From Burkholderia stagnalis (GTDB taxonomy: Bacteria > Pseudomonadota > Gammaproteobacteria > Burkholderiales > Burkholderiaceae): a stretch of DNA of 64,000 bases. The notes below the pieces were generated by a model that saw only the letters and a program-made list of their open reading frames with translations, was not told where the DNA came from and did not search any database. The DNA lies in contig NZ_CADESW010000002.1 of NCBI RefSeq assembly GCF_902830275.1, positions 558,001-622,000 of the forward strand. The letters run 5' to 3'. Made by a program: the position numbers and the translations under genes. This document shows, piece after piece, positions 18,872 through 29,418 of the stretch (position 1 is the stretch's first letter; each line of letters starts with the position of its first letter).

Positions 18872-19261
18872 TCAGTGCGCCTTCTTCTGGATGAACTCGA
18901 TCTTGTAGCCGTCCGGATCCTCGACGAACGCGATCACGGTCGTGCCGTGCTTCATCGGGCCCGCTTCGCGCGTGACCTTGCCGCCCTGTGCCTTGATCCG
19001 GTCGCACGCCGCGTATGCATCGTCGACTTCCAGCGCCAGATGCCCGAAACCCGTGCCGAGGTCGTACGACGGGGTATCCCAGTTGTGGGTCAGCTCGATC
19101 ACCGTGCCCGTGCTTTCGTCCTCGTAGCCGACGAACGCGAGCGTGAACCTGCCTTCCGGATAGTCGTTGCGACGCAGCAGTTTCATGCCCAGCAACTCGG
19201 TGTAGAACTTGATCGAGCGGTCGAGATCGCCGACTCGCAGCATCGTGTGCAGCAAACGCAT
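18872..19261 (-). CDS. gloA: Lactoylglutathione lyase (glyoxalase I)
   Basis: 129 residues. The metal ligands of nickel-type glyoxalase I are all present: H5, E56, H74 and E121. It isomerises the methylglyoxal-glutathione hemithioacetal to S-lactoylglutathione. The length is as usual for the family. It is transcribed convergently with the YgjP-type gene. The remnant of an EamA permease begins right behind its promoter region. Confidence 0.96.
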   Translation of the reverse strand: MRLLHTMLRVGDLDRSIKFYTELLGMKLLRRNDYPEGRFTLAFVGYEDESTGTVIELTHNWDTPSYDLGTGFGHLALEVDDAYAACDRIKAQGGKVTREAGPMKHGTTVIAFVEDPDGYKIEFIQKKAH

Positions 19262-19347
19262 TTCTTGTACTCCATGGGGACTTGCCTGAACGGCAGACTC
19301 TACCAGAGTCGGGGGGATCCCGCCGGGCGCGCCCCGCGCACACGCCG

Positions 19348-19608
19348 GTGGCGGTCGCGAGCCTCGCGTACCAGTCGGTGATCGTCGCGTTCGTCAGCTA
19401 TCTGTCGTGGTTCTGGCTGCCGAGCCGCCACATCGCGTCGCGGCTGTCGGTGTTCACGTTCCTGTCGCCGCTGTTCGGCGTCGCGTTCGGCGTGCTGCTG
19501 CGCGGCGAATCGGTCGGCTGGCGCTTCCTGTCCGCCGCGGCGCTGGTGTCGATCGGGATCGGCCTCGTCAGCACGCCTGCGCGCGACGCGGTCCGGCATC
19601 GCCGCTCC
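19348..19608 (+). pseudogene. C-terminal remnant of an EamA/DMT-family permease
   Basis: In one frame the translation reads [20 protein letters not shown], then LSVFTFLSPLFGVAFGVLL and FLSAAALVSIGIGLVS: the last three membrane spans of an EamA-type transporter. No start codon with a ribosome site and none of the first seven spans are present; the fragment begins abruptly about 85 bp upstream of the gloA start, and the frame then runs into rsmA antisense. About 87 residues survive of an expected 300. Probably a relic of a deletion that joined gloA and rsmA. Confidence 0.75.
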
Positions 19609-19617
19609 GCACCAATG

Positions 19618-19642
19618 AAAAAGGCTGCCCGCCAGGGCAGCC
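19618..19642 (-). terminator. Intrinsic terminator of the rsmA operon
   Basis: On the minus strand GGCTGCCC-TGGC-GGGCAGCC is followed directly by TTTTT. It lies about 40 bp beyond the rsmA stop and ends the lptD-surA-pdxA-rsmA unit. Confidence 0.82.
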
Positions 19643-19679
19643 TCGAAGTCCGGCGCGCGGCACGCACCCGCCGCGCTGG

Positions 19680-20507
19680 CTATCCGGCCTTGCGCACCGC
19701 CGCGAGCGCCTGCGCGACGCCGACATACTCGGCCACGCTCACGTCTTCCGCGCGGCGCGCGAGATCGAAGCCGAGCGCATCGAAATCGATCGTCTCGCGA
19801 TAGTCGCCGAGCGTATTGCGCAGCATCTTGCGGCGCTGCGAGAACGCCGCCGTCACGATTTCGCCGAGCAGCACGGGATCGACGTCCGGCAGTTCGTGCG
19901 GCTCGTACGGAATCATCCGCACGATCGCCGAATCGACCTTCGGCGGCGGCTGGAACGACTCCGGCGGCACGTCCATCATCTTGTCCATCACGTAGCGGTA
20001 CTGCAGCATCACGGACAGGCGCGAGAACGCCTTCGAGCCCGGTTCGGCAACCATCCGCTCGACCACTTCGTTCTGCAGCATGAAATGCTGGTCGACGACC
20101 ACGTCGGCGAACGTCATCAGGTGGAACAGCAGCGGGCTGGAAATGTTGTACGGCAGGTTGCCGACGATGCGCAGCGACGGCTTGTCGCCCGCCGCCGCGA
20201 GCGCGCGGAAGTCGAACGCGAGCGCGTCGCCCGCGTGCAGCTCGAGCAGCGGGCCGAAGCGCTTCTGCAGCCGGGCAATCAGGTCACGGTCGAGCTCGAC
20301 CGCATGCAGCGGCGATTCGGGCGTCGCGAGCCGCGCGATCAGCGGCTCGGTCAGCGCGCCGAGGCCCGGGCCGATCTCGACCATCCGCTGGCCGCGCGCC
20401 GGGCCGATCGTCGCGACGATCGAGTCGATCACGCCGTGATCGACGAGGAAGTTCTGCCCGAAGCGCTTGCGCGCGAAATGGCCCTGGTGCTGTCTGCTGT
20501 TCGACAT
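19680..20507 (-). CDS. rsmA: 16S rRNA (adenine1518-N6/adenine1519-N6)-dimethyltransferase
   Basis: 275 residues (also called KsgA). [11 protein letters not shown] at the N-terminus, the SAM motif [14 protein letters not shown], and the catalytic NLPYNIS motif are all present; the C-terminal helical domain is complete. It dimethylates the two adenines in helix 45 late in 30S assembly. ATG 20507 has no strong ribosome site. It is the last gene of the lptD-surA-pdxA-rsmA string, an order also known from enterobacteria. Confidence 0.97.
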   Translation of the reverse strand: MSNSRQHQGHFARKRFGQNFLVDHGVIDSIVATIGPARGQRMVEIGPGLGALTEPLIARLATPESPLHAVELDRDLIARLQKRFGPLLELHAGDALAFDFRALAAAGDKPSLRIVGNLPYNISSPLLFHLMTFADVVVDQHFMLQNEVVERMVAEPGSKAFSRLSVMLQYRYVMDKMMDVPPESFQPPPKVDSAIVRMIPYEPHELPDVDPVLLGEIVTAAFSQRRKMLRNTLGDYRETIDFDALGFDLARRAEDVSVAEYVGVAQALAAVRKAG

Positions 20508-20569
20508 CGACTGAAAAAAAAACGAAAACGCGTTGAATGGAATCGGGCCGGGCCGCTTTGCCGGGCGCG

Positions 20570-21559
20570 TCAGGCCGCGCGGCGATGGCGCGCCATCGTG
20601 ACCGCGGTATCGAGCGCGGCGATCATGCTGCCCGGATCGGCGCGGCCGGTGCCGGCGAGATCGAGCGCGGTGCCGTGATCGACCGACGTGCGGATGATCG
20701 GCAGGCCGAGCGTAACGTTGATCCCCTCGCCGAACGTCGCGTACTTGAGTACCGGCAGGCCCTGGTCGTGAAACATCGCGAGCACGCAGTCCGCATCCGC
20801 CAGATAGCGGGGCTGGAACAGCGTGTCGGCCGGATACGGGCCGCGCGCATCGATGCCCTGCGCGTTCGCGCGGGCGAGCGCGGGCTCGATCACGTCGATC
20901 TCCTCGCGGCCGAGATAGCCGTTCTCGCCGGCGTGCGGGTTGAGCCCCGTCACGAGGATGCGCGGCGCGGCGAGGCCGAAGTCGCGCCGCAGGTCGCGAT
21001 CGATGATGGCGAGCGTCTCGAGCAGGCCGTCGATCGTCAGCGCGGCCGACACGTCCTTCAGCGGCAGGTGCGTCGTCGCGAGCGCGACGCGCAGCGGCGT
21101 CGCGCCGGTGCCGGCCAGCATCATCACGACGCGCGGCGTGCCGGTGCGCTCGGCCAGGTATTCGGTATGGCCCGTGAACGGCACGCCCGCATCGTTGATC
21201 GTGCTCTTCTGCAGCGGCGCGGTGACGATCGCATCGTATTCGCCCGCGAGCGCGCCGTCGATCGCCGCGTCGAGCAGCGCGAGCACGTAGCGGCCGTTCG
21301 CGGCGTTCAACTCGCCCGCGCGCGCGGGCGCGGCGAGCGGCTGGCCCGCGACGGCAATCCGCCCGCCGGCGACGAGCGCCGGCCAGTCCGCGCCAACCGC
21401 CGCCGCGCGCCCGGCGAGCAGCGCCGCGTCGCCGAGCACCGTGAAGCGCGCGTCCGGCCAGCGCCGCGCGGCGTCGCGCAGCGCCTGCACGGTCAGCTCC
21501 GGACCGACGCCGGCGGGCTCGCCGGTCGTGATCGCGATATGCAGCGCGGGCGACGTCAT
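20570..21559 (-). CDS. pdxA: 4-hydroxythreonine-4-phosphate dehydrogenase
   Basis: 329 residues. It oxidises 4-phosphohydroxy-L-threonine in the DXP-dependent pathway to pyridoxal phosphate. [13 protein letters not shown] starts the protein; the metal-binding His segments are [22 protein letters not shown] and [11 protein letters not shown]. It begins 11 bp after the surA stop, consistent with co-transcription. Confidence 0.96.
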   Translation of the reverse strand: MTSPALHIAITTGEPAGVGPELTVQALRDAARRWPDARFTVLGDAALLAGRAAAVGADWPALVAGGRIAVAGQPLAAPARAGELNAANGRYVLALLDAAIDGALAGEYDAIVTAPLQKSTINDAGVPFTGHTEYLAERTGTPRVVMMLAGTGATPLRVALATTHLPLKDVSAALTIDGLLETLAIIDRDLRRDFGLAAPRILVTGLNPHAGENGYLGREEIDVIEPALARANAQGIDARGPYPADTLFQPRYLADADCVLAMFHDQGLPVLKYATFGEGINVTLGLPIIRTSVDHGTALDLAGTGRADPGSMIAALDTAVTMARHRRAA

Positions 21560-21570
21560 CGGCGGCTCGC

Positions 21571-22929
21571 TCAGTTCTGCGGGCCGAAGCCGCCGATCTT
21601 GAACTGCACGTACGACGAATCGCGCAGCTCGCGCAGCCAGTCGGCATACGCCTGCTCGGCCTTGCGCTGGCCGATCGCCTGGCGTGCGATGTCCATCTGC
21701 TGCTGCACCGAGCCTTCGGACTCGCGGCGCTCCAGCACCTGGATCAGGTGGTAGCCGTATTCGGTGCGCACGGGAATGCTGACCTGGCCGTCCTGCAGGT
21801 TGTTCATCGCGCGCTCGAACTCGGGCACCGTCTCGCCGGGGCTGATCCAGCCGAGATCGCCACCTTGCGATGCCGAGCCGTCCTGCGAATAGGTGCGGGC
21901 GAACTTCGCGAAATCGCCGCCGGACTCGACCTGCTTGCGGATGTCGATCAGCTGCTGGCGCGCCTGGCCTTCGGACTTGCCTTCGCCGACGCGCAGCAGG
22001 ATGTGGCGCACGTGCGTCTGCACGATCTTCGGCGCGGCGGCCGACGCGCCCTGGCTCTGGCGGCGGTCGACGAGGCGCACGATCTCGAAGCCGTCCGGCA
22101 CGCGCACGAGCGTCGGATTGACCTGGCCCGGACGCAGCTTCGACGCGGCCGCGACGACGTCGGCCGGCAGCGCGCCCGGCGACTTGAAGCCGAGATCGCC
22201 GCCCTTCTTCGCGTCGTTCGCTTCCGAGTTGTTCTTCGCGAGGCGCTCGAAATCCGCGCCCGACACCGCCTGCTGCAGCAGCCCTTCGGCCTTCTTCTGC
22301 GCGGCCTCGATCTCGGCCTGCGGCGCATTGGTCGGCGCCTTCACGAAAATGTGCTGGAAGCGCAGGTCCTGCTGCTGCGACGCGTTCGGCCCGCGCTGGC
22401 TCGCGATATAGCTCGCGACTTCCGCGTCCGACACGGTGATCTTGCCGTCGACCTCGCGCTCGCGCAGCTTCGACAGCGTCAGCTCGGTGCGCGCGTCGCC
22501 GCGGAACACGCTCCAAGGCACGCCTTGCGCCTCGATCCGCGCGCGGTACTGGTCGAGCGTCATGCCGTTCGCCTGCGCGAGGCGCTGCAGTGTCGACTGC
22601 ACGGCCGCATCGTCGACCCGGATCCCGTCGTCCTTGGCTTTCTGCACCTGGATGCGCTCGAGCACCATCTGGTTCAGCACCTGCGCGCGCATCTGGTCCA
22701 GCGGCGGCACCGGCGCATTCTGCTGTTGCAGGCGGCGCGAGATCAGGCCGACGCGCTGGTCGAGCTCGCGGCCCGTGATCACGTCGTTGTTGACGACTGC
22801 GACGACTTCATCGGTGAGCTGCGCGCCTTGCGAGCCGAGCGCCTGCGCCGCGGCCGGCGCGGCGGCGAGCAGCGCGGCGGACGCGGCGAGGCCGGAGACG
22901 ACTGCCGCGAAGCGAAGGGTTTTCTTCAT
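21571..22929 (-). CDS. surA: Periplasmic peptidyl-prolyl isomerase/chaperone SurA
   Basis: 452 residues. Signal peptide ([20 protein letters not shown], cleavage after AAAPAAAQA), an N-terminal chaperone region (about 35-170), two parvulin domains (about 180-280 and 290-395; HIFVKAP and [10 protein letters not shown] open them) and a C-terminal helix. It escorts outer-membrane beta-barrel proteins, including LptD, encoded just upstream. Start choice: ATG 22929 gives the classical signal peptide; a GTG at 22935, five bases after GGAG, would add two residues and is about as likely. Confidence 0.96.
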   Translation of the reverse strand: MKKTLRFAAVVSGLAASAALLAAAPAAAQALGSQGAQLTDEVVAVVNNDVITGRELDQRVGLISRRLQQQNAPVPPLDQMRAQVLNQMVLERIQVQKAKDDGIRVDDAAVQSTLQRLAQANGMTLDQYRARIEAQGVPWSVFRGDARTELTLSKLREREVDGKITVSDAEVASYIASQRGPNASQQQDLRFQHIFVKAPTNAPQAEIEAAQKKAEGLLQQAVSGADFERLAKNNSEANDAKKGGDLGFKSPGALPADVVAAASKLRPGQVNPTLVRVPDGFEIVRLVDRRQSQGASAAAPKIVQTHVRHILLRVGEGKSEGQARQQLIDIRKQVESGGDFAKFARTYSQDGSASQGGDLGWISPGETVPEFERAMNNLQDGQVSIPVRTEYGYHLIQVLERRESEGSVQQQMDIARQAIGQRKAEQAYADWLRELRDSSYVQFKIGGFGPQN

Positions 22930-23001
22930 TGCCACTGATACTCCATTGAAATCGTGCTGATCCGGTGCCGGCGCCGTGTTCCGCTCGCGGACGCCCCGGC
23001 G

Positions 23002-25368
23002 TTAGTCGTAGTTGCTGAAGCGCGACAGCGGCGGCGCCGCCGGCGGCAACGGCATGTAGCCCGGCACCCCGGCCCGGAACGCGTTCACGAGGCCGTTGTC
23101 GATGCTCGACAGCCCCTTGAGCGTCAGCTGCGCCATGAACCGCGTCGCCGAAGTCTGCTGTTGCGACGAGTTCACGCCGTTCGCATACCGCTGGATACCG
23201 ACCCCGAGCGCCCAGCAATCGGCGTCGTATTGTAAGCCGACCAGCCCGTCGATCACCCGGTCTCCCGAGAAGTCGTAGTTGAAGCGGCCGACCGCATACA
23301 GCCGGCGGGTCAGCGGCCACTGCGCGGACACCAGGAACTGGTTGATCGGCCGGCCATCGAGCGTCTGGGTCGCGCGCGTGTAGCGGTAGCCGACGTTGAT
23401 CACCTTGCGCAGCTCGGGGCTGTAGCCGAAACCGATGCTCGATTTCACGAGCTGGTTGTTGTTCTGGTTGTACTGGAACGCCGTTTCCGACGCGAAACCC
23501 GAGCCGAGCTTGAGCGCGGCGCCCGCGATCAGGTCCGAGTGGCGCGCCTGCGACGCGGCCGGGGTCGACTTCAGCGTCACGCGCTGGTCGGTGAAGTAGT
23601 ACTGCTGCGCGATCATGAAGCGCGCGCGCTCGTCGCCGGTGCGCGGATCGATGAAGCGCGACGTCAGCCCGGCCGTCAGGCGGTTCGCGTCGGCGAACCG
23701 GTCGTTGCCGACGAACGTGTTCGGCTGGTAGATCTCCGCGAGGCCGAAATCCGATTCCGCGGTGTCGAACAGCGGCGCGTTCGACTGGTTGCGGTACGGC
23801 GTATACACGTAATACAGGCGCGGCTCGAGCGTCTGGATGAAATCCTGGCCGAACAGGCGCACCGAGCGGTCGAAGATCAGCCCCGAGTCGAAGCTGACCG
23901 TCGGGATCGATTCGGTGAAGCGCTTCGGATTGTTCGGCGTGTTCGACGCCACGTAGCTCAGGTCGTACGACGCGAAGTGATACTGGACCTTCGGCACCGC
24001 GAAGTAGCCGGGGCCGTAGATGCCGTACGCGATGTACGGGTTGAACACGACCCGGTCGCCCTGCGTCGTGTCGGCCGTCGTGATGCGGAAACGCGAATAG
24101 TCGGCTTCCGCGCCGAAATCGAAGCCGCCGACGTTGTACTTCGTGTACTTCACGTTCAACTGCGGTTCGCGGCCGTACGGCGGCGCGCTCGACGGCGGCA
24201 GCGTCTGCCAGTGCTGGTAGCGCGCGAGCACCGACCACGGGCCGTTGTTGTACGTGAGCCCGGCTTCCTGCTGGTACAGCGTCTGCGTGCCGGTCACGAA
24301 CTGGTTCGAGATGGACGCGAGGTCTTCCGGATAGGTGTTGTCCGAGACCTTGTTGTAGTAGACGTAGCCGCCGAAGCCGCTGCCGAAGTTCTGCTGGTGC
24401 TGCCAGTAGATCGCGTAGCGGTTGCGATGCGCGAGCCGGTCGTCCGGCAGGTACTCGCCCGTGAGCGTGCCCGAATAGCTCGCCGACAGGTAGCGGAACG
24501 TCGCCTGCGTCTGCACCCCGCGCTTCGTGATGATGCGCGGCGTGATCGTCAGGTCGCGGTTCGGCGCGATATTGAAGTAGTACGGCAGCGACAGCTCGAA
24601 CCCGTTGTTCGAGTTGATCGAGAACGTCGGCGGCAACAGGCCGCTGCGCCGCTCGCCCGACAGCGGGAACGTCAGCCACGGGCTCGCGAAGATCGGCACG
24701 CCCTGGAAGAACAGCACGCCGTTGCGGGCCGTGCCCTCGTCGGCACCCGTGTCGAAGTCGAAGCGGCTGCCCTTGATGTACCACGCGGGATCCGTCGCGC
24801 ACTGGCACGCGGTGTAGGTGCCGTTGACGAACACCGAACGCTCGGCGTCGAGCAGGTCGACGCGCTCCGCGCTGCCCGAGCCGCCCGTCGTGCTGAAATG
24901 GTACTTCGGCGCCGTCATGAAGCCCTGGTTCGCCTCGACCTTCAGATGCGCCTCGGGCCCGCTGAACGACGTGCCGGCGTTGACCACGCGGACCTGGCCG
25001 TACGCATCGGCCGTGTCCGTATCCTGGTCGTAATGGATCGCGTCGGCCTTCACGACCGCGTCGCCGCGGCGGAGCTCGGCCGAGCCCTTCGCGGCCAGGT
25101 CCTGCTCGGCCGTGCCGCTCGTGTGGTCGGCGATCACGAAGGTGGCCGGCTTCGCGCCCTCCTTCAGCGGATGCTCCTCGAGCTGGGGCGCGAGGCGAAG
25201 ATCCCACGGCGTGTCGAGCGGCTGCGGCTGCGCAGCCGCACCCGTCAGCTGCGCGTGCGACACCGCCGGCACGAGGCCGGGCACGGCCAGGAGCGCGAGC
25301 GCGAGCCGCCGTTTGCGCGGCACCCCGTCACCGGGGAAAACATTCGGGAATAGCGGTTTGGGCGGCAT
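23002..25368 (-). CDS. lptD: LPS-assembly protein LptD
   Basis: 788 residues, the outer-membrane barrel that inserts lipopolysaccharide with the lipoprotein LptE. A signal peptide (cleavage near AVSHAQ), an OstA/jellyroll domain (about 75-200) and a 26-strand barrel (about 230-788, rich in aromatic alternating strands). It has only three cysteines (C188, C190 and one near residue 715), fewer than the four of E. coli LptD. It heads the operon whose next gene makes its chaperone SurA. The ATG at 25368 has a poor ribosome site. Confidence 0.95.
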   Translation of the reverse strand: MPPKPLFPNVFPGDGVPRKRRLALALLAVPGLVPAVSHAQLTGAAAQPQPLDTPWDLRLAPQLEEHPLKEGAKPATFVIADHTSGTAEQDLAAKGSAELRRGDAVVKADAIHYDQDTDTADAYGQVRVVNAGTSFSGPEAHLKVEANQGFMTAPKYHFSTTGGSGSAERVDLLDAERSVFVNGTYTACQCATDPAWYIKGSRFDFDTGADEGTARNGVLFFQGVPIFASPWLTFPLSGERRSGLLPPTFSINSNNGFELSLPYYFNIAPNRDLTITPRIITKRGVQTQATFRYLSASYSGTLTGEYLPDDRLAHRNRYAIYWQHQQNFGSGFGGYVYYNKVSDNTYPEDLASISNQFVTGTQTLYQQEAGLTYNNGPWSVLARYQHWQTLPPSSAPPYGREPQLNVKYTKYNVGGFDFGAEADYSRFRITTADTTQGDRVVFNPYIAYGIYGPGYFAVPKVQYHFASYDLSYVASNTPNNPKRFTESIPTVSFDSGLIFDRSVRLFGQDFIQTLEPRLYYVYTPYRNQSNAPLFDTAESDFGLAEIYQPNTFVGNDRFADANRLTAGLTSRFIDPRTGDERARFMIAQQYYFTDQRVTLKSTPAASQARHSDLIAGAALKLGSGFASETAFQYNQNNNQLVKSSIGFGYSPELRKVINVGYRYTRATQTLDGRPINQFLVSAQWPLTRRLYAVGRFNYDFSGDRVIDGLVGLQYDADCWALGVGIQRYANGVNSSQQQTSATRFMAQLTLKGLSSIDNGLVNAFRAGVPGYMPLPPAAPPLSRFSNYD

Positions 25369-25582
25369 CTATCGTTTGGCGAATCGCCCCTCGTCAACCC
25401 GTGCGCTCGCGCATCGCGGCCCGCGCAATCGAACCGTGACTGCGGCTGAGCGCAAACCAGGGGAGGCGATCGGGCGAACGGCGCGACAGGCAGCGGGCCT
25501 GCACGGCAGATGCTGACGCGGGGCGCGTCAAAAAAGTCGTGGGGTATTATATGGCAAGACGTTCCCCCCTCCTCCGAGTTTC

Positions 25583-26617
25583 ATGACGCTCCCATCCGAC
25601 GATTCCCGCCTCGACGCGCTCACCGCCTGGCTGCACCCGCTCGCCGAGCGCTACGCCCTCGATCTCGCCACCCTTGCGCCCGCGTCCGAGGACGCCAGCT
25701 TCCGCCGCTATTTCCGCGTCGCGGCCGCGTCGCAGCCCGGCGGCTCGCTGATCGCCGTCGACGCGCCGCCGCCCGAGAAATGCCGGGAGTTCGTGCAGGT
25801 CGCCGGGCTGCTCGCCGGCGCGGCCATCCACGCGCCGCAGGTGCTGGCCCACGATTTCGACGCCGGCTTCATGCTCGTGACGGATCTCGGCCGGACATCG
25901 TACATCTCGGTGCTCGACCCGGCCGATCCGCTCGCCGCCCGGCCGCTGATGCGCGACGCGCTCGATACGCTGATCCGTTTCCAGCTGACGTCCGCGCCGG
26001 GCGTGCTGCCGCCGTTCGACGACGCGTTCCTGCGCCGCGAGATGGAGCTGATGCCCGAGTGGTACATCGGCCGGCACCTCGGCAAGACGGTCAGCGACGC
26101 GATGCGCGGCACGCTCGAGCGCACCTTCGCGCTGCTGATCGCGAGCGCCCGCGCGCAGCCGCAGGGCTTCATGCTGCGCGACTTCATGCCGCGCAACCTG
26201 ATGGCCTGCACGCCGAACCCGGGCGTGCTCGACTTCCAGGACGCGGTGGAAGGCCCGCTGACCTACGACGTCGTATCGCTGTTGCGCGACGCGTTCATCA
26301 GCTGGGACGAGGAATTCGAGCTCGACTGCTTCGCGTACTACTGGGAAAAGGCGAAGAAGGCCGGCCTGCCGGTCGATCCGGACTTCGGCGAGTTCTACCG
26401 CCAGCTCGAATGGATGGGCCTGCAGCGGCACATCAAGATCCTCGGCTTGTTCGCGCGCATCAACTACCGCGACGGCAAGCCGGCCTACCTCGCGGATCTC
26501 CCCCGCTTCCTCGCATACGCGCGCAAGGTCGCGCTGCGCTACCGCCCGCTCGTGCCGTTCGCGAAGCTGCTCGACGAGCTCGAAGGCACGACGGCCGACG
26601 TCGGCTATACGTTCTGA
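25583..26617 (+). CDS. amgK: N-acetylmuramate/N-acetylglucosamine 1-kinase
   Basis: 344 residues, aminoglycoside-phosphotransferase fold. The anomeric sugar kinase phosphorylates MurNAc (and GlcNAc) at C1 in the cell-wall recycling route described in Pseudomonas. Visible: SEDASFRRYFRV near residue 37, the catalytic-loop region FMLRDFMPRNLMA (His of the usual brenner motif replaced by Arg, as in AmgK), and VLDFQDAVEGPLTYD for the metal-binding Asp. murU starts two bases after its stop, which fixes the identification. It is divergent from lptD, with 214 bp between. Confidence 0.9.
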   Translation: MTLPSDDSRLDALTAWLHPLAERYALDLATLAPASEDASFRRYFRVAAASQPGGSLIAVDAPPPEKCREFVQVAGLLAGAAIHAPQVLAHDFDAGFMLVTDLGRTSYISVLDPADPLAARPLMRDALDTLIRFQLTSAPGVLPPFDDAFLRREMELMPEWYIGRHLGKTVSDAMRGTLERTFALLIASARAQPQGFMLRDFMPRNLMACTPNPGVLDFQDAVEGPLTYDVVSLLRDAFISWDEEFELDCFAYYWEKAKKAGLPVDPDFGEFYRQLEWMGLQRHIKILGLFARINYRDGKPAYLADLPRFLAYARKVALRYRPLVPFAKLLDELEGTTADVGYTF

Positions 26618-26619
26618 AG

Positions 26620-27339
26620 ATGAGTCATCCTCTCACCACGGCGATGATCTTCGCCGCCGGGCGCGGCGACCGGATGCGCCCGCTCACCGACACCTGCCCG
26701 AAGCCGCTGCTCGCGGTGGGCGGCAAGCCGCTGATCGTCTGGCAGATCGAGTGGCTCGCGCAGGCGGGCATCGAGACCATCGTGATCAACCATGCGTGGC
26801 TCGGCGCGCAGATCGAAGCCGCGCTCGGCGACGGCGCGCGCTGGGGCGTGCGGCTCGTCTATTCGGCCGAAGGCGACGCGCTCGAAACGGCGGGCGGCAT
26901 CGCGCAGGCGCTGCCGCTGCTCGAGCGCGACGGCCGGCCGGCCGTCTTCGTCGCGGTCGCGGGCGACGTGTTCTGCGAATTCGACTACCGGGCGCTCGCC
27001 GCGCATGCGGCGCGGATGGCCGCGCTCGACACGCCCGCGATGCATCTCGTGATGGTGCCGAACCCGCCGTTCCATCCGTCGGGCGATTTCGCGCTCGGCG
27101 ACGACGGCCGGCTGTCGCTCGACGGCGCCGCGCGCGTCACGTTCGGCAGCATCGGCCTGTACGACACGCGGATGTTCCACGACCTCGCGCCCGGCACGCG
27201 GCGCGCGCTCACGCCGTACTTCCGCGCGACGATCGAAGCCGGCCGGGCAAGCGGCGAGCTGTACGAAGGGATCTGGGAAAACGTCGGCACGCCCGCGCAG
27301 CTCGGCGAGCTCGACGCGCGGCTGCGCGCCGCGCGCTGA
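26620..27339 (+). CDS. murU: N-acetylmuramate alpha-1-phosphate uridylyltransferase
   Basis: 239 residues, sugar nucleotidyltransferase. The N-terminal nucleotide motif is FAAGRGDRMRPLTDTCPKPL (residues about 11-30); GDVFCEFD supplies a metal-binding Asp and WENVGTPAQL ends the fold. It makes UDP-MurNAc from MurNAc-1-phosphate, so with AmgK it feeds recycled sugar into peptidoglycan synthesis while bypassing MurA, the fosfomycin target. Separated from amgK by two bases. Confidence 0.92.
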   Translation: MSHPLTTAMIFAAGRGDRMRPLTDTCPKPLLAVGGKPLIVWQIEWLAQAGIETIVINHAWLGAQIEAALGDGARWGVRLVYSAEGDALETAGGIAQALPLLERDGRPAVFVAVAGDVFCEFDYRALAAHAARMAALDTPAMHLVMVPNPPFHPSGDFALGDDGRLSLDGAARVTFGSIGLYDTRMFHDLAPGTRRALTPYFRATIEAGRASGELYEGIWENVGTPAQLGELDARLRAAR

Positions 27340-27342
27340 CCG

Positions 27343-27374
27343 GAGCGGGCCGCGCTCCGTGCGCCGGCCCGCTC
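27343..27374. terminator. Hairpin between murU and the ABC exporter gene
   Basis: GAGCGGGCC (27343-27351) and GGCCCGCTC (27366-27374) are perfect complements in the spacer between convergent genes, the right arm touching the ABC stop codon. No T-run. Confidence 0.45.
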
Positions 27375-29244
27375 AGACTTCCTCGGCTTCTTCCCCGCCC
27401 GCCGCCGCGCGCTGCTGCTGCAGCGCCCACATCTGCGCATACAGCCCGTCCGCGCGCACGAGTTCATCGTGCGTGCCGCGTTCGACGATCCGCCCGTGAT
27501 CCATCACGAGAATCTGCTGCGCGTGCACGACCGTCGACAGCCGGTGCGCGATCACGAGCGTCGTGCGATGCCGTGCGATCTGCTCGAGCTCGTGCTGGAT
27601 CGCGCGTTCCGAGCGCGAGTCGAGCGCGGAGGTCGCCTCGTCGAACAGCAGGATCGGCGGGTTCTTCAGCAGCGTGCGCGCGATCGCGACGCGCTGCTTC
27701 TCGCCGCCCGACAGCTTGAGGCCGCGCTCGCCGACCGGCGTGTCATACCCCTTCGGCAAGCTCTCGATGAAATCGTGGATATGCGCGGCGCGCGCGGCCG
27801 CGATCACCTCGTCGCGGGTCGCGGTCGGCCGGCCGTACGCGATGTTGTAGTAGATCGAATCGTTGAACAGCACCGTATCCTGCGGCACGATGCCGATCGA
27901 CGCGCGCAGCGAATCCTGCGTCACGTCGCGGATGTCCTGCCCGTCGATGCGGATCGCGCCGCCCGCCTGCCGGTCGAGATCGTAGAAACGGAACAGCAGG
28001 CGCGACAGCGTCGACTTGCCCGAGCCGCTGTGGCCGACCACCGCGGTCGTCGTGCCCGCGTCGATCGTGAACGTGACGTCGTGCAGGATCGACCGGGCCG
28101 GCTCGTACGCGAAGTTCACGTGCTCGAAGCGCACCTGCGCGCCGTCCACCGCGAGCGGCGGCGCATCGGGCGCATCCGCGACCTCCTTCGCCGCCGACAG
28201 CAGCCCGAACATCCGGTCCATGTCGGTCAGGCTCTGCTTCAGCTCGCGATACACGACGCCGAGGAAATTCAGCGGAATGTACAGCTGCAGCATGAACGTG
28301 TTGATCAGCACCAGGTCGCCGAGCGTCAGCTTGCCGGCAAGCACGCCCTGCGTCGCGCGCCACAGGATGAACACGAGCCCCGTGCCGATGATCGCCTGCT
28401 GGCCGAAGTTGAGCACCGACAGCGAGTTCTGCGAACGGATCGCGGCCTTGCGGTAGCGCTTCAGGTTCTCGTCGTAGCGCTGCGCCTCCCATTCCTCGTT
28501 GCCGAAGTACTTGACCGTCTCGTAGTTGATCAGCGAATCGATCGCACGCGAATTCGCGCGCGAATCGAGCTCGTTCATCGTGCGGCGGAAATGGGTGCGC
28601 CAGTTGGTGACCTTCACGGTGAACACGATGTACGTGATCAGCGCGGCGAACGTCACGTACGCGTAGTAGGCCTCATATTTGACGATGAAGAAGCCGAGCA
28701 CGAGGCCGACCTCGACGAGCGTCGGCAGGATGCTGTACAGCGAATACGAGATGAGCTGCTGGATGCCGCGCGTGCCGCGCTCGATGTCGCGCGACATGCC
28801 GCCCGTCTGGCGCTCGAGGTGGAACCGCAGCGACAGCCCGTGCAGGTGCCGGAACACCTGCAGCGCAAGCTGGCGCACCGCGCTCTCGGTCACCTTCGAG
28901 AACAGGATCTCGCGCAGCTCGGTGAACAGCGACGTCGACAGCCGCACCAGCGCATACGCGATCACGAGCAGCCCGACGCCGCCCGCGAGCACGATCGCGG
29001 CCGACTGCTCGGCGCGGCCGAGCGCGGTGAGCTGCTGCACCCCGGCGAGATGGTCGACGATGCGCTTCATCACGACCGGCACGCCGAGGTTCGCGACCTT
29101 CGCGCCGATCAGGCAGCCGAGCGCGAGCAACACGCGCCATTTGTAGGTCGTCAGGTAAGGCAGCAGCGAACGAATGGTCTGCCAGTCGTTGCGGGGCCCG
29201 GATTGAAGCGGCGCGGGCTCGCCGGAAGCGGGAAATCGGCGCAT
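27373..29244 (-). CDS. Atm1/HMT1-type ABC transporter, fused permease-ATPase
   Basis: 623 residues. Six membrane spans (about 35-330) are followed by a nucleotide-binding domain with Walker A GHSGSGKST, signature LSGGEKQRVAIARTLL and Walker B ILLFDEATSALD. The membrane-domain sequence (AYYAYVTFAALITYIVFTVKVTNWR, quoted in two parts: AYYAYVTFAALI and VTNWRTHFRRTMNELDSRA) is characteristic of the ABCB6/7/Atm1 branch, which in bacteria exports glutathione-metal complexes. Homodimer in the inner membrane. No partner gene nearby. Confidence 0.88.
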   Translation of the reverse strand: MRRFPASGEPAPLQSGPRNDWQTIRSLLPYLTTYKWRVLLALGCLIGAKVANLGVPVVMKRIVDHLAGVQQLTALGRAEQSAAIVLAGGVGLLVIAYALVRLSTSLFTELREILFSKVTESAVRQLALQVFRHLHGLSLRFHLERQTGGMSRDIERGTRGIQQLISYSLYSILPTLVEVGLVLGFFIVKYEAYYAYVTFAALITYIVFTVKVTNWRTHFRRTMNELDSRANSRAIDSLINYETVKYFGNEEWEAQRYDENLKRYRKAAIRSQNSLSVLNFGQQAIIGTGLVFILWRATQGVLAGKLTLGDLVLINTFMLQLYIPLNFLGVVYRELKQSLTDMDRMFGLLSAAKEVADAPDAPPLAVDGAQVRFEHVNFAYEPARSILHDVTFTIDAGTTTAVVGHSGSGKSTLSRLLFRFYDLDRQAGGAIRIDGQDIRDVTQDSLRASIGIVPQDTVLFNDSIYYNIAYGRPTATRDEVIAAARAAHIHDFIESLPKGYDTPVGERGLKLSGGEKQRVAIARTLLKNPPILLFDEATSALDSRSERAIQHELEQIARHRTTLVIAHRLSTVVHAQQILVMDHGRIVERGTHDELVRADGLYAQMWALQQQRAAAGGEEAEEV

Positions 29245-29418
29245 GGGGGACAGGGCGGTCGGCGGTGCGCGCCGGGCTGCATGGCCGCCGGCTCACCCGC
29301 TTTCTCGTACAATTTGCGAACGTTGTATTGTCGCAGAAGCCGGTTCGCGCCGCTGTCGGCGGCCTGCCCGGCCGCCCGCGCGGGCCGGCGTGTCTTATTA
29401 CAGGATGAAAGCTTCGCC

